From the NCBI GenBank assembly GCA_028871345.1, contig JAGWNK010000013.1:1-64000 (forward strand): 64,000 nucleotides of DNA, written 5' to 3'. The translations under genes and the position numbers were made by a program. This document shows, one piece after another, positions 37,729 through 46,351 of this stretch. The DNA comes from Alphaproteobacteria bacterium (lineage in GTDB: Bacteria > Pseudomonadota > Alphaproteobacteria > Micropepsales > Micropepsaceae). The notes below the pieces were generated by a model. The model was not told where the DNA came from and did not search any database. It saw only the letters and a program-made list of their open reading frames with translations. Positions within the stretch are counted from its first letter, which is position 1. Each line of letters starts with the position of its first letter.

Positions 37729-39304
37729 GGTTCTTCAGCGGAGTTTGCGCACTGTGGCCGGCAGCGATTTTGTCGGCGTCGGCCAAAGTCATGAAGGTCC
37801 GCGCGGGCGTCCCGTTCGTGGAGGGATAGTCATTTCGATAGTGACCGCCGCGGCTTTCCCGGCGCGCCAGCGCTGCCGTCACGACCATCTTGGCCGTAAC
37901 CGTCATGTTGAGGAGCGAGGCTTCGTGGCCGCCGGCTCGTTCGATCTGACCGATGGTGCCCAGCGCCTGGCGTAGCCCGTGGGCGTCCCTTTCGAGCCCG
38001 GCGAACCTGGTCATGGTGTCGCGCAGAACCTGTGGCACCGGAGCGGCTGCGTAGCGGTCGGGCGCCGGAATGGCGCCGTGACCGGGGCGGGGAGCGACAG
38101 TGGCCCGCACGTCGTCCGCGACACGAGCGCCAAAAACCAGCGCTTCCAAGAGCGAGTTCGAAGCTAGGCGATTCGCCCCGTGCAGGCCGGTGGCGGCACA
38201 TTCGCCCACCGCCCATAGGCCGCTAAGAGAACTGCGACCGCGCTTGTCGGTGGCGATGCCTCCCATGTGGTAGTGCGCCGCCGGCGCCACAGGAATCGGC
38301 TGGCTGGCCGGATCAATGCCTTCGGCGCGGCAGGCCGCGTAGACCGTGGGGAACGCTTTGGCGAAACGTTCGCCGACGGCCTGACGGCAATCCAGGAAGA
38401 CCGAATGTCCGGCGACAAGCTCACGATGAATGGCGCGGGCGACAATATCGCGCGGCGCCAGTTCGGCATCGGCATGCACCGCCGGCATGAAGCGGCGACC
38501 GGTCTCGTCGACCAGGATTGCGCCCTGGCCGCGCAGAGCCTCGGTGGCCAGAGGCGCCGGGTCGCGACGCACCGCAATCGCGGTGGGATGGAATTGCACG
38601 AACTCGGGATCGGCGATCACGGCGCCGGCACGCGCCGCCATGCCGAGGCCTTCGCCGCGCGTCTCGGGCGGGTTGGTCGAAACGGCATAGAGCGCTCCCA
38701 GTCCGCCGGTTGCCAGAATCACGGTCGATGCGCGCAGCAGTACGAGGCGGCGGACGCTGCCCGCCGAAATTCGCGCGAACATGCCGACCACGCGCCCGTT
38801 CTCGAGGGCGAGTTCGATGGCGTGAAAGCCCTCCATGACGGTGATGGACGGCGTCTCCAGGGCGCGCTCGGCCAGCGCGCGCGTGACTTCGGCGCCGGCA
38901 CGGTCCCCGCCAATATGCACGATGCGCGCCGTGGAATGCGCCGCTTCGCGGCCCACGGCCAACGAGCCGTCCGCCCGCCGGTCGAAGGGTACGCCGTAGC
39001 GGATCAGGTCTTCGATGCGGTCCGGCGCTTCCCGCGCAACCAGTGCGGCAATCTCGGAATCGCACAGGCCGGCGCCGGCCGTAATCGTGTCGGCGGCATG
39101 CGACTGCCAGCTGTCTCCTTTGGCCACGGAGGCGGCGATGCCGCCCTGGGCGCGCGCGCTTGAGCCGGAGACGCCCGGATGGGCGTCCGCCAGGATCACC
39201 GCCGGGAACGGCGCCAGCTTCAGTGCCGTGAACAGGCCCGCGACGCCGGCGCCCAGGATGAGGGCGCCTTTGGTGTCGATGATGTTGTCGATCTGCTGGG
39301 TCAT
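37715..39304 (-). CDS. nadB: L-aspartate oxidase
   Basis: Oxidises aspartate to iminoaspartate for quinolinate synthesis. The 529-aa flavoprotein has the N-terminal [20 protein letters not shown], the FAD block [14 protein letters not shown], a substrate loop ERLASN-like [18 protein letters not shown] and the C-terminal helical part ([18 protein letters not shown] [15 protein letters not shown]). It overlaps nadA by 4 bp (ATGA) and nadC by 14 bp. The HYR.DYP motif separates NadB from succinate dehydrogenase SdhA, present elsewhere in this window. Confidence 0.96.
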   Translation of the reverse strand: MTQQIDNIIDTKGALILGAGVAGLFTALKLAPFPAVILADAHPGVSGSSARAQGGIAASVAKGDSWQSHAADTITAGAGLCDSEIAALVAREAPDRIEDLIRYGVPFDRRADGSLAVGREAAHSTARIVHIGGDRAGAEVTRALAERALETPSITVMEGFHAIELALENGRVVGMFARISAGSVRRLVLLRASTVILATGGLGALYAVSTNPPETRGEGLGMAARAGAVIADPEFVQFHPTAIAVRRDPAPLATEALRGQGAILVDETGRRFMPAVHADAELAPRDIVARAIHRELVAGHSVFLDCRQAVGERFAKAFPTVYAACRAEGIDPASQPIPVAPAAHYHMGGIATDKRGRSSLSGLWAVGECAATGLHGANRLASNSLLEALVFGARVADDVRATVAPRPGHGAIPAPDRYAAAPVPQVLRDTMTRFAGLERDAHGLRQALGTIGQIERAGGHEASLLNMTVTAKMVVTAALARRESRGGHYRNDYPSTNGTPARTFMTLADADKIAAGHSAQTPLKNHAVR

Positions 39305-40356
39305 GCTGCCACCGAGGCGCGGGGCCTGGCGCTGCCGACCGCCAGCATGCGCTCAACGCTGGCGCGGGCGCGCGCGGCGACGGCCGGATCGACCGTCACC
39401 TCCACCGTCAGGCTCTGCAACGAGTGCAGGATCTTCGGCAGCGTGATGCGCTTCATGTACGGACACAGGTTGCAGGGCCGCACGAATTCGATGTCGCGGT
39501 ATTCGGCCGCCACGTTGTCGCTCATCGAGCATTCGGTCACCAGCACGACGCGATGCGGCCGGTGTTTTCCGACGTATCCGATCATGCCTGACGTCGATCC
39601 CGCGAAATCGGCTTCGGCAATGACTTCGGGCGGACATTCGGGATGGGCCAGAACAACCACGCCGGGGCTGGAACTGCGGAAGGCGCGGATGTCGGCTGCG
39701 GTAAAGCGTTCATGGACTTCGCAATGGCCTTTCCAGGTGATGATCTTCACCGCGGTCTGCTCGGCCACGTTCTGGGCCAGGAATTCGTCGGGCACCATCA
39801 CCACTTCGTCGACGCCCCATTCGCGCGCGATGTCTTCGACCACGGCAACGGCATTCGAGGAGGTGCAGCACACGTCGCATTCGGCCTTCACGTCCGCCGA
39901 GGTGTTCACGTAGGTGACGATCGGCAGCCGCGGATACTTCGGTCTCAGCAGCCGCACGTCGGTGGCGGTGATCGAGGCGGCGAGCGAGCAGCCGGCCTGC
40001 GGGTCGGGGATCAGCACCGTCTTCTCCGGCGAAAGGATCTTCGACGTCTCCGCCATGAAGTGCACGCCTGCCTGCACGATCAGTGCTGCATCCGTCTTCG
40101 CGGCTTCCCGGGCGAGCTGCAGCGAGTCGCCGACGAAATCTGCGACGCAATGGAAAATTTCCGGAGTCATGTAGTTGTGGGCGAGGATGACCGCGTTCAT
40201 CTCCCGCTTCAGCGCGTTGATCGCCTGCACATATGGCGCATGCACCGGCCATTCGATCTCCGGCACGACATGGGCGACCTTGCGGTACACGTCGGCGGTC
40301 TCTCTGGCAATTTGGGGCGTGAAGGGGAGTGGGTCGCTGTTGCCGGTCGTCGTCAT
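39301..40356 (-). CDS. nadA: Quinolinate synthase A
   Basis: Condenses iminoaspartate with dihydroxyacetone phosphate to quinolinate; needs a 4Fe-4S cluster. The 351-aa protein shows [69 protein letters not shown] and [12 protein letters not shown]; the cluster cysteines are in CDVCC, HPEC and CNLC. The ATG at 40356 is preferred over an ATG 9 codons up because the shorter N-terminus avoids the operator. It heads nadABC, 20 bp after a 17-bp palindrome that should bind the NadQ-type regulator. Confidence 0.97.
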   Translation of the reverse strand: MTTTGNSDPLPFTPQIARETADVYRKVAHVVPEIEWPVHAPYVQAINALKREMNAVILAHNYMTPEIFHCVADFVGDSLQLAREAAKTDAALIVQAGVHFMAETSKILSPEKTVLIPDPQAGCSLAASITATDVRLLRPKYPRLPIVTYVNTSADVKAECDVCCTSSNAVAVVEDIAREWGVDEVVMVPDEFLAQNVAEQTAVKIITWKGHCEVHERFTAADIRAFRSSSPGVVVLAHPECPPEVIAEADFAGSTSGMIGYVGKHRPHRVVLVTECSMSDNVAAEYRDIEFVRPCNLCPYMKRITLPKILHSLQSLTVEVTVDPAVAARARASVERMLAVGSARPRASVAA

Positions 40357-40375
40357 GGTCCCCGCCTTTCCATTA

Positions 40376-40392
40376 ATACTCATTATGAGTAT
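40376..40392. promoter_or_regulatory. Putative NadQ operator in front of nadA
   Basis: ATACTCATTATGAGTAT, a palindrome with 8-bp arms and one central base, 20 bp upstream of the nadA start. It overlaps a -10-like TATACT (40388-40393 on the minus strand), so a bound repressor would block RNA polymerase. The regulator gene is immediately upstream. NadQ operators of alphaproteobacteria are palindromes in front of nadABC; I recall this shape but could not check the consensus. Confidence 0.75.
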
Positions 40393-40402
40393 ATATGTAG
40401 GG

Positions 40403-40429
40403 CAAAAACGCCGGCCTTCAAGGGCCGGT
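40403..40429 (-). terminator. Terminator after the regulator gene
   Basis: On the minus strand: CCGGCCC, short loop, GGCCGG, then CGTTTTTGC. It ends the message coming from the exporter/HD/phosphatase/regulator genes and isolates nadABC, which then starts from its own promoter with the operator. Confidence 0.75.
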
Positions 40430-40534
40430 TCACCCCCTTATGCTGCACATGAGCACAAAGAGGTCAAGAGCAGATGCGTTTGAGGAGCAACCAGCGACAG
40501 CAGCCTTGAGAAGGGACTGTGGCGGGTCGGGAAT

Positions 40535-41485
40535 TCAGACCACCCGGCGCGGCGCCAGCCGCACTCCAGGCGCTGGGCGCTCCCTGAGGACCTCTCGACG
40601 AAAACGAAAGAGTTCGGCCGGCCGGCCCCGGGTGAGCGCCGACATCTTGCCTGTTCCTTCGACAAGACCCTGGTCTTCGACCAGCCGGCGGAAATTCTGT
40701 TTGTGGAGGCGTACGCCCGAGATGGCCTCAACCGTGCGTTGTAGTTCCAGAAGGGTGAACGAAGCGGGCATCAGCTCGAAGACGACCGGGCGGTATTTCA
40801 TCTTGCCCCGCAGACGGGCAATCGCCGTGGCCAGAATGCGTCGATGGTCGAACATCATCGGTTCGCCGAGCCGCACGGCATGATCCGCGGGCGTCCTTCC
40901 ATCCCGCGCGCTTTCGGCCACGAGCCCGGCTTCATAGAGCAGCTCATACCGCTCGAGAACCTTCTCTTCGTCCCAGGCCAAGCCGTCGAGTCCGAAGCAC
41001 AGACGGGCACGGTCGCGCCGGGCCTCGGCGAGGGCCGGCGCGTCGGCCGCTGTCTCGAAGGCCTGCAGCGCCGGCACGATCGCATCGGCAATGACTGCTG
41101 GCCTTGCCGTTCGCCAGTCCTCCCACGGAAAATAGCGATACCAGCTGCGCCAGATCGTGTCCGGCGCCTTGGGTTCGCCTGTCGGACGAGTCAGGGCGAG
41201 ATATCCGACGGAAACGACGCGTGGGCCTTCGCCCGGCTTGAAGGTATGCCGGCCGCGGTCGCCGAATGTGTACAGCTGCTCCACGTAACCGAGTTCGAGA
41301 TAGGTCTGCTCGCCAACCCAGGTCCGCAAACCGCTCTCGAGCGTGCGGTGCGCGATCGGATCGAAGGGGCCGAAGGGCAGGGCATCGCTGCCGGATTTCA
41401 CGATGAGGACGTCGGGGTTCTCGTCCGCCACCGCGACGATGGCGGCCGACAGCCCGATCGAAACGACGTGTCTGTCGCTGGTCAT
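40535..41485 (-). CDS. nadQ: NadQ-type NAD biosynthesis regulator (COG4111)
   Basis: A 316-residue protein: a Nudix-like N-terminal domain (residues 1-150; IGLSAAIVAVADENPDVLIV, YLELGYVEQLYTFGDRGRH) lacking a proper Nudix box, then a helical middle and a C-terminal winged helix (FTLLELQRTVEAISGVRLHKQNFRRLVEDQGLVEGTG), the architecture of NrtR/NadQ transcription factors. Alphaproteobacterial members repress nadABC in response to an NAD-related ligand bound to the Nudix fold. Its place next to nadABC and the palindrome in front of nadA support this. Its start overlaps the end of the phosphatase gene by 4 bp (ATGA). Confidence 0.88.
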   Translation of the reverse strand: MTSDRHVVSIGLSAAIVAVADENPDVLIVKSGSDALPFGPFDPIAHRTLESGLRTWVGEQTYLELGYVEQLYTFGDRGRHTFKPGEGPRVVSVGYLALTRPTGEPKAPDTIWRSWYRYFPWEDWRTARPAVIADAIVPALQAFETAADAPALAEARRDRARLCFGLDGLAWDEEKVLERYELLYEAGLVAESARDGRTPADHAVRLGEPMMFDHRRILATAIARLRGKMKYRPVVFELMPASFTLLELQRTVEAISGVRLHKQNFRRLVEDQGLVEGTGKMSALTRGRPAELFRFRREVLRERPAPGVRLAPRRVV

Positions 41486-42030
41486 AGCCCGAAGACGTCG
41501 AGTGGAAATTCGACGATCTCGCCTTCCTGCACGGTATTGCACGGTCCCATGGCTTCCACCGCCTCGACCATCCTGCCTTTGCGGCCCAGGGCATCGTCCG
41601 CGAGGCGCACCAGTAGCCTGTTGGGCGAGGCGTGTGGAGCGCGGGCGCGAATTTCACGCGCAATGCGGTGTTCCGCGCCGGGCCAGGAACGCTCGCAAAG
41701 AATCGTGAAAGCCGCCGCCATCGAGCGGCTCACTCCGGCCCAGCAATGAACGAGGAGTGGAGCGGTTCCGGTCCAGCCATGGCTGAATTCGATCAGATCG
41801 AGCACGTGGTCTTCGAGTGGCGGAGTTCCACCCAAGGCGGGATCGGCCACATCGTTCAGCGCCAGGCGCAGGTGACGCTCGGCGGGAAAGCCCTCCGGCG
41901 TGGTGATCATGAACTCGGGCGACAAGAGGGTGACGAGATGCGACGGATGGTACTCGTCCAACGCGTCCAGCATGGCTGAGAGAGGCGAAACGAGAATCAG
42001 GGGCATCGGAACACTCTGGTCTTCCGCCAT
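41482..42030 (-). CDS. Tyrosine/dual-specificity phosphatase-like protein
   Basis: A 182-residue cytoplasmic protein with the P-loop HCWAGVSRS (Cys96, Arg102), the CX5R signature of cysteine-based phosphatases, preceded by LIEFSHGWTGTAPLLV. The general acid is not obvious; an Asp in LALNDVADP (Asp60) is in the expected place. Substrate unknown; such proteins next to NAD regulators and HD hydrolases are a conserved alphaproteobacterial group. Overlaps the regulator start (ATGA) and follows the HD gene by 34 bp. The start at MAEDQSVPMP is chosen; MPLILVSP, 8 residues further, is possible. Confidence 0.8.
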   Translation of the reverse strand: MAEDQSVPMPLILVSPLSAMLDALDEYHPSHLVTLLSPEFMITTPEGFPAERHLRLALNDVADPALGGTPPLEDHVLDLIEFSHGWTGTAPLLVHCWAGVSRSMAAAFTILCERSWPGAEHRIAREIRARAPHASPNRLLVRLADDALGRKGRMVEAVEAMGPCNTVQEGEIVEFPLDVFGL

Positions 42031-42064
42031 TATGGCACGCAAGCGGGTCGAGTGGCGCGCAGAC

Positions 42065-42652
42065 TCAGCTTGCCAGCCGGCAGAAGCGCTCCAGGAACTG
42101 GGCCTGGGCCTCGGCGGTCGCCAAGGGCACGAGACGCGGCGTCTTCAACGCCTTGGGCGGAACGCCGAAATACTTCTTCGCTTCCGTCGGCTCGAACCCG
42201 GCGAGCTGGGTGGCCTCGTAATAGGCGGCAATGGTGTCCGCCTTCTTGAACAGCATCCGCAGGGGGGGCGGAGGCGTCGCCGGAAGGCCGAAGCGAAGGT
42301 GTATCGCCGCTAGAAGTTTGAGTTCCAAGTCCTTGTAATTGATGCCTACGGCCGCCTTGAAAGGGCTTATGAGGTCACCGACAACATACTCCGGCGCGTC
42401 GTGCAGGAGGGCCATCAACCGGGCCTCTCGCGCCAGCCGCGGATTGAGCTCGAAGCTCAGCCGTTCGACCAGCACACAGTGCTGTGCAACCGAGAAGGCG
42501 TGGGCGCCCTTGGTCTGCCCGTTCCAACGCGCCACGCGGGCAAGCCCGTGGGCGATGTCCTCGATTTCGACGTCGAGCGGTGAAGGGTCGAGCAGGTCGA
42601 GGCGGCGACCGCTCAACATTCTCTGCCAGGCACGGGGCGGCGCACTCGCCAC
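42065..42652 (-). CDS. HD-domain phosphohydrolase, YfbR-like
   Basis: A 195-residue protein of the HD superfamily, close to the YfbR-type 5'-deoxynucleotidases. Metal ligands: HAFSVAQHCVLVERL (first His), LMALLHDAPEYVVGD (HD pair), and a late Asp in FKKADTIAAYYEA. YfbR removes phosphate from deoxynucleoside monophosphates; the exact substrate here is open. The GTG at 42652 has GAGG 5 bases upstream and lies 7 bp after the exporter stop, so the exporter, HD, phosphatase and regulator genes are one operon. Confidence 0.85.
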   Translation of the reverse strand: MASAPPRAWQRMLSGRRLDLLDPSPLDVEIEDIAHGLARVARWNGQTKGAHAFSVAQHCVLVERLSFELNPRLAREARLMALLHDAPEYVVGDLISPFKAAVGINYKDLELKLLAAIHLRFGLPATPPPPLRMLFKKADTIAAYYEATQLAGFEPTEAKKYFGVPPKALKTPRLVPLATAEAQAQFLERFCRLAS

Positions 42653-42659
42653 GACAACC

Positions 42660-43448
42660 TCACAATGCCAGCTTGACGGCGGCCAGCAGCAGCACGATCG
42701 CCAGCAGCCGCCGCAGGGTCTGCTCGGGTATGCGCGGCGCCAGTGTCGATCCCAGGATGATGCCCGGTACCGATCCCATCAGAAGCATTCCCAGCATGGC
42801 GGGATTGATGTTGCCCAGGAGCCAATGGCCCGCACCCGCGACCAGGGTCAAGGGGACGGCATGCGCGATGTCGGATCCCACAAGGCGCGCGACCGGCAAT
42901 TCGGGATAGAGGATGACGAGGGCGGTCACTCCCAAGGCCCCTGCGCCCACCGACGTCGATGAGACAAGAACACCCAGAATGGCGCCCGTCAGGATCGTGA
43001 AGTTGCGCGTTCTCCGCCCGTCGAGGACTCCCACTCGATCGGCATAAAACGCGAGGAGGCGCTTGCGGAAAAAGAGCGCCGCTGCCGTGATGAGGAGGGC
43101 GATCGCCAGGACGTGCGAGACGAGGACGTTGGCGCGAGCGCTTTCGATTCCCAGTCCGTGCAGGATTGCCAAGGTCAGCGTGGCGGCAGGTACGCTCCCG
43201 AGCGCAAGGCGTCGTACAACCTTCCACTCGATCGTGCGATTGACGCCATGCATCAACGACCCGGCGGTCTTCGTCGCTGCCGCATAAAGCAGATCGGTTC
43301 CCACGGCCGCCACGGGCTGGACGCCGAACAGCAGAATGAGCACCGGCGTCATCAGCGAACCGCCGCCGACGCCGGTGAGACCAACCAGCGAACCGACGAC
43401 GAATCCAGACGCGACAAACCCCCAGTTGATGGCTGCTAGGAAATGCAT
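42660..43448 (-). CDS. TauE/SafE-family membrane exporter
   Basis: A 262-residue protein with seven to eight membrane helices and the two TauE/SafE halves: VASGFVVGSLVGLTGVGGGSLMTPVLILLFGVQPVAAVGTDLLYAA and FTILTGAILGVLVSSTSVGAGALGVTALVILYPELPVARLVGSDI. The family exports small anions such as sulfite, sulfoacetate or related organosulfur compounds. No sulfur gene is adjacent except cysE 5 kb away, so the cargo is unknown. First gene of the run that ends with the NAD regulator. Confidence 0.88.
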   Translation of the reverse strand: MHFLAAINWGFVASGFVVGSLVGLTGVGGGSLMTPVLILLFGVQPVAAVGTDLLYAAATKTAGSLMHGVNRTIEWKVVRRLALGSVPAATLTLAILHGLGIESARANVLVSHVLAIALLITAAALFFRKRLLAFYADRVGVLDGRRTRNFTILTGAILGVLVSSTSVGAGALGVTALVILYPELPVARLVGSDIAHAVPLTLVAGAGHWLLGNINPAMLGMLLMGSVPGIILGSTLAPRIPEQTLRRLLAIVLLLAAVKLAL

Positions 43449-43528
43449 TCCACAGATTGGATTTGTGATTGGATGCGATCAGCCGATCGCACGGACAAGA
43501 CCGGCAAGTATTCCACGCCCTTCGGCGG

Positions 43529-44656
43529 TTAGGAAGCCATCTTGCGCAGGATCACGCTGCCTGCGGAGTAGCCGGCGCCGAAAGTGCATAACAATCCGTA
43601 ATCGCCGGGATTCAGGTCGGCGCTGTGGCGATTGAAAGCGATCATGGCGCCCGCGGAACTGGTGTTGGCATATTCGTCGAGCGTGATCGGAGCCTCGGTT
43701 GCCGTCGCGTCGCGGCCCAGCACGCGATGGGCAATGAGCTGGTTCATGCTCAGATTGGCCTGGTGCAGCCACATGCGCTTGAGCGATTGAGGCGTGAGGC
43801 CGTTGCCCTCGAGGTGCTCGTGAATGAAATCCGAGACCAGCGGCACGACTTCCCTGAAGACCTTGCGGCCCTGCTGGACGAACAGCTTGTCGCGGTTGCC
43901 GATACCTTCCGGAGCCGTCCGGTTGAGAAATCCGAAATTGTTGCGGATGTTGTTTGAGAACTTCGACTTGAGGCTGGTCGAGACGACTTCCCAACAATTC
44001 CTGCTGCGTACGGTGGAGGCGCGCTCGACGATGAACGCCGAGGCGGCATCGCCGAAGATGAAGTGGCTGTCGCGGTCGCGGAAATTGACGTGGGCGGTGA
44101 GAATCTCGGGATTGCAGATCAAAATCGAGCTGAGGTGATTGCGCTCGATCATGCCGCAGGCGACCTGCAAAGCATAGGTGGCCGATGAGCAGCCGACATT
44201 CATGTCGAAGCCGAAGCCCTCGATTCCGAGCGCATCCTGGACCTCGATGGCGACGGCCGGATAGGCGCGCTGCAGGTTGGCGCAGCTGACGATCACGCCC
44301 CCGATGTCCGCCGGCTTGCGATCGGCATCCCGCAGGGCCCCGCGGGCGGCCGCCACCGCGATTTCGGCCATGACGGAAATCTGGTCGTCGGGACGTTCCG
44401 GGATCCGCGGGCACATGATGTCCGGGTCGAGGATACCCTGCCTGTCTAGGACGTAGCGGCGCTTGATGCCGGATGCCTTGACGATGAAATCGGATGACGA
44501 TTCCAGCAGCGGCGTCATGGAGCCGGCGGCGATTGCCTTGGCGTGGGCGTCGTTGAAGCGCCGCACGTACTCGTTGAAGGAGGCAACCAGTTCGTCGTTG
44601 GTTATCGTCTGGGCAGGTGTGAAGACCCCGGTCCCGGAAATCGCCAATTCCGTCAC
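43529..44656 (-). CDS. Beta-ketoacyl-ACP synthase III-like enzyme
   Basis: A 375-residue thiolase-fold condensing enzyme with the full KAS III triad: Cys156 (NVGCSSATYAL), His298 (MWLHQANLSM) and Asn331 (DEYANTSSAGAM). It is about 50 residues longer than FabH, with an insert between residues 25 and 90 (VRRFNDAHAKAIAAG...), as in the second FabH group of alpha- and gammaproteobacteria that takes longer acyl-CoA. It may start fatty acid synthesis from acyl-CoA or act in a special lipid. The start is a GTG at 44656 with GAGGGG upstream; the longer frame upstream reads as non-coding. Divergent from queC. Confidence 0.88.
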   Translation of the reverse strand: MTELAISGTGVFTPAQTITNDELVASFNEYVRRFNDAHAKAIAAGSMTPLLESSSDFIVKASGIKRRYVLDRQGILDPDIMCPRIPERPDDQISVMAEIAVAAARGALRDADRKPADIGGVIVSCANLQRAYPAVAIEVQDALGIEGFGFDMNVGCSSATYALQVACGMIERNHLSSILICNPEILTAHVNFRDRDSHFIFGDAASAFIVERASTVRSRNCWEVVSTSLKSKFSNNIRNNFGFLNRTAPEGIGNRDKLFVQQGRKVFREVVPLVSDFIHEHLEGNGLTPQSLKRMWLHQANLSMNQLIAHRVLGRDATATEAPITLDEYANTSSAGAMIAFNRHSADLNPGDYGLLCTFGAGYSAGSVILRKMAS

Positions 44657-44897
44657 TGGCAGCCCCTCTTCTTCTCCCACGGCAAAACTGACGCAGGGAT
44701 GACCGGAAGGCAAGTATTGCAAATCCGTCTTAACGCCGCGCTCCGGTTGGCGGGCCGAGAGTCGCCTTGCGGCGCCGTTAAGGCCTGCGCCGTGCAGGCC
44801 GGGGTGTGTTGCTTCTGCCTGCAGACTGCGGCCGCCCGCCCAAGCGCTCCATTCTTCAACGCTCGCGTCGACGGACACAACGCGCTACACCCGGCGC

Positions 44898-45596
44898 ATG
44901 AGTGAGACCAAAGCCTTGGTGCTGTTCTCCGGCGGACAGGATTCCACCACCTGCCTGGCGTGGGCATTATCCCGGTTTTCGGTCGTCGAAACCGTGGGCT
45001 TCAACTACGGCCAACGTCACCGGACCGAGCTGGAGGCGCGAGGCCGCATCCTGACGATCCTGCGGCGATGGTTTCCGGCCTGGGATGCCCGCCTCGGCGA
45101 CGATCACATGCTCGATCTTGACGTGTTGCGGCAAATCGGCGGCAGCGCGTTGACCGAATCCATGGCGATCGAAATGGGCAAGGACGGGCTGCCGACGACC
45201 TTCGTGCCCGGCCGCAACGTCCTGTTCCTCAGCGCCGCCGCGGCGCTGGGCTACCGGCGCGGCATCGCCGATCTCGTCGGCGGCATGTGCGAGACCGACT
45301 ATTCGGGATATCCCGACTGCCGGGAGAAGACCGTGGCCGCTGTGGCGGAGGCTCTTACTCTGGCGCTCGCAAGGCGCGTCACGGTGCATACGCCGCTCAT
45401 GGCCGTCGACAAGGCCCAGACGTGGCGCCTTGCGGACCAGCTGGGTGGCAAGGCGCTGGTGGACCTCATCCGCGAAGAGACGGTCACCTGCTACCAGGGA
45501 GATCGAGAACACCGTCACGACTGGGGCTATGGCTGCGGCGTCTGTCCGGCCTGCGACTTGCGGGCCAAGGGTTACCGGAAATACGTAGGCGCATGA
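44898..45596 (+). CDS. queC: 7-cyano-7-deazaguanine synthase
   Basis: Makes preQ0, precursor of queuosine tRNA modification and of some DNA deazaguanines. The 232-aa protein has the ATP-pyrophosphatase loop [39 protein letters not shown] and the zinc site [14 protein letters not shown] with its four-cysteine set (plus the Cys in VTCYQG). Stop overlaps the queE start (ATGA). The 240 bp upstream show no preQ1 riboswitch that I could recognise. No DNA-modification (dpd) genes are near, so the tRNA role is more likely. Confidence 0.96.
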   Translation: MSETKALVLFSGGQDSTTCLAWALSRFSVVETVGFNYGQRHRTELEARGRILTILRRWFPAWDARLGDDHMLDLDVLRQIGGSALTESMAIEMGKDGLPTTFVPGRNVLFLSAAAALGYRRGIADLVGGMCETDYSGYPDCREKTVAAVAEALTLALARRVTVHTPLMAVDKAQTWRLADQLGGKALVDLIREETVTCYQGDREHRHDWGYGCGVCPACDLRAKGYRKYVGA

Positions 45597-46228
45597 CGTA
45601 CGCCGTCAAGGAGATCTACTACACGCTGCAAGGGGAGGGCGCCCGCACCGGGCGGGCCGCGGTGTTCCTGCGCTTCGCCGGCTGCAACCTGTGGAGCGGT
45701 CTGGAGCGCGACCGGTCCGATGCGGTCTGTAAGTTCTGCGACACGGATTTCGTGGGGACCGACGGTCCGGGCGGCGGGAAATTCGCTGACGCCGCAGCGC
45801 TAGCTGATGCCGTGGCCGGGCACTGGCCCACGCGTGTGGCGGGTCGGCCGTACGTCGTCTGCACGGGCGGCGAGCCGCTTCTGCAGCTGGACGAGGGGCT
45901 CATCGGCGCCCTGCATCGAAAGGGCTTCGAGGTCGCCATCGAATCCAACGGCACGTTGCCGGCGCCGGCGGACATCGACTGGATCTGCGTCAGCCCGAAA
46001 GCCGATACCGCACTGCGTCAGGTCAAGGGCCAGGAATTGAAACTCGTCTATCCGCAGGCCGGCGCAGCGCCCGAGTGCTACGCTGATCTGGCCTTTGACC
46101 ATTTTTTCCTGCAGCCGATGGATGGGCCGGCGCGCGACGAGAACACGCGGTTGGCGGCGGCGTATTGCCTGGCGCATCCGCGCTGGCGGCTCGGCCTGCA
46201 GACGCACAAGCTCATCGGTATGCGCTGA
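45593..46228 (+). CDS. queE: 7-carboxy-7-deazaguanine synthase
   Basis: Radical SAM enzyme that rearranges carboxytetrahydropterin to CDG, the step before QueC. The 211-aa protein shows [26 protein letters not shown]; the cluster motif has a long insert (C, 14 residues, C-x2-C in [10 protein letters not shown]), a typical QueE variation. [10 protein letters not shown] and IESNGT follow. It is coupled to queC; queD and folE are not in the window. Confidence 0.95.
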   Translation: MTYAVKEIYYTLQGEGARTGRAAVFLRFAGCNLWSGLERDRSDAVCKFCDTDFVGTDGPGGGKFADAAALADAVAGHWPTRVAGRPYVVCTGGEPLLQLDEGLIGALHRKGFEVAIESNGTLPAPADIDWICVSPKADTALRQVKGQELKLVYPQAGAAPECYADLAFDHFFLQPMDGPARDENTRLAAAYCLAHPRWRLGLQTHKLIGMR

Positions 46229-46351
46229 CGTCACTTTCGGGGTCGATGCGTCACAATAATTTCATGCGCGCCGATATGCTCTGCGCGGTTCCGTTAACAT
46301 GGCAACAACCGCCAATAGGTAGCTTCCCCGCGCGATTTCATCGGGCGGGCC

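Noticed and set aside
44657..44897. Possible preQ1 riboswitch before queC
   Set aside because: The 240 bp have no recognisable preQ1 aptamer (C-rich loop plus A-rich tail); only general GC-rich pairing is seen.
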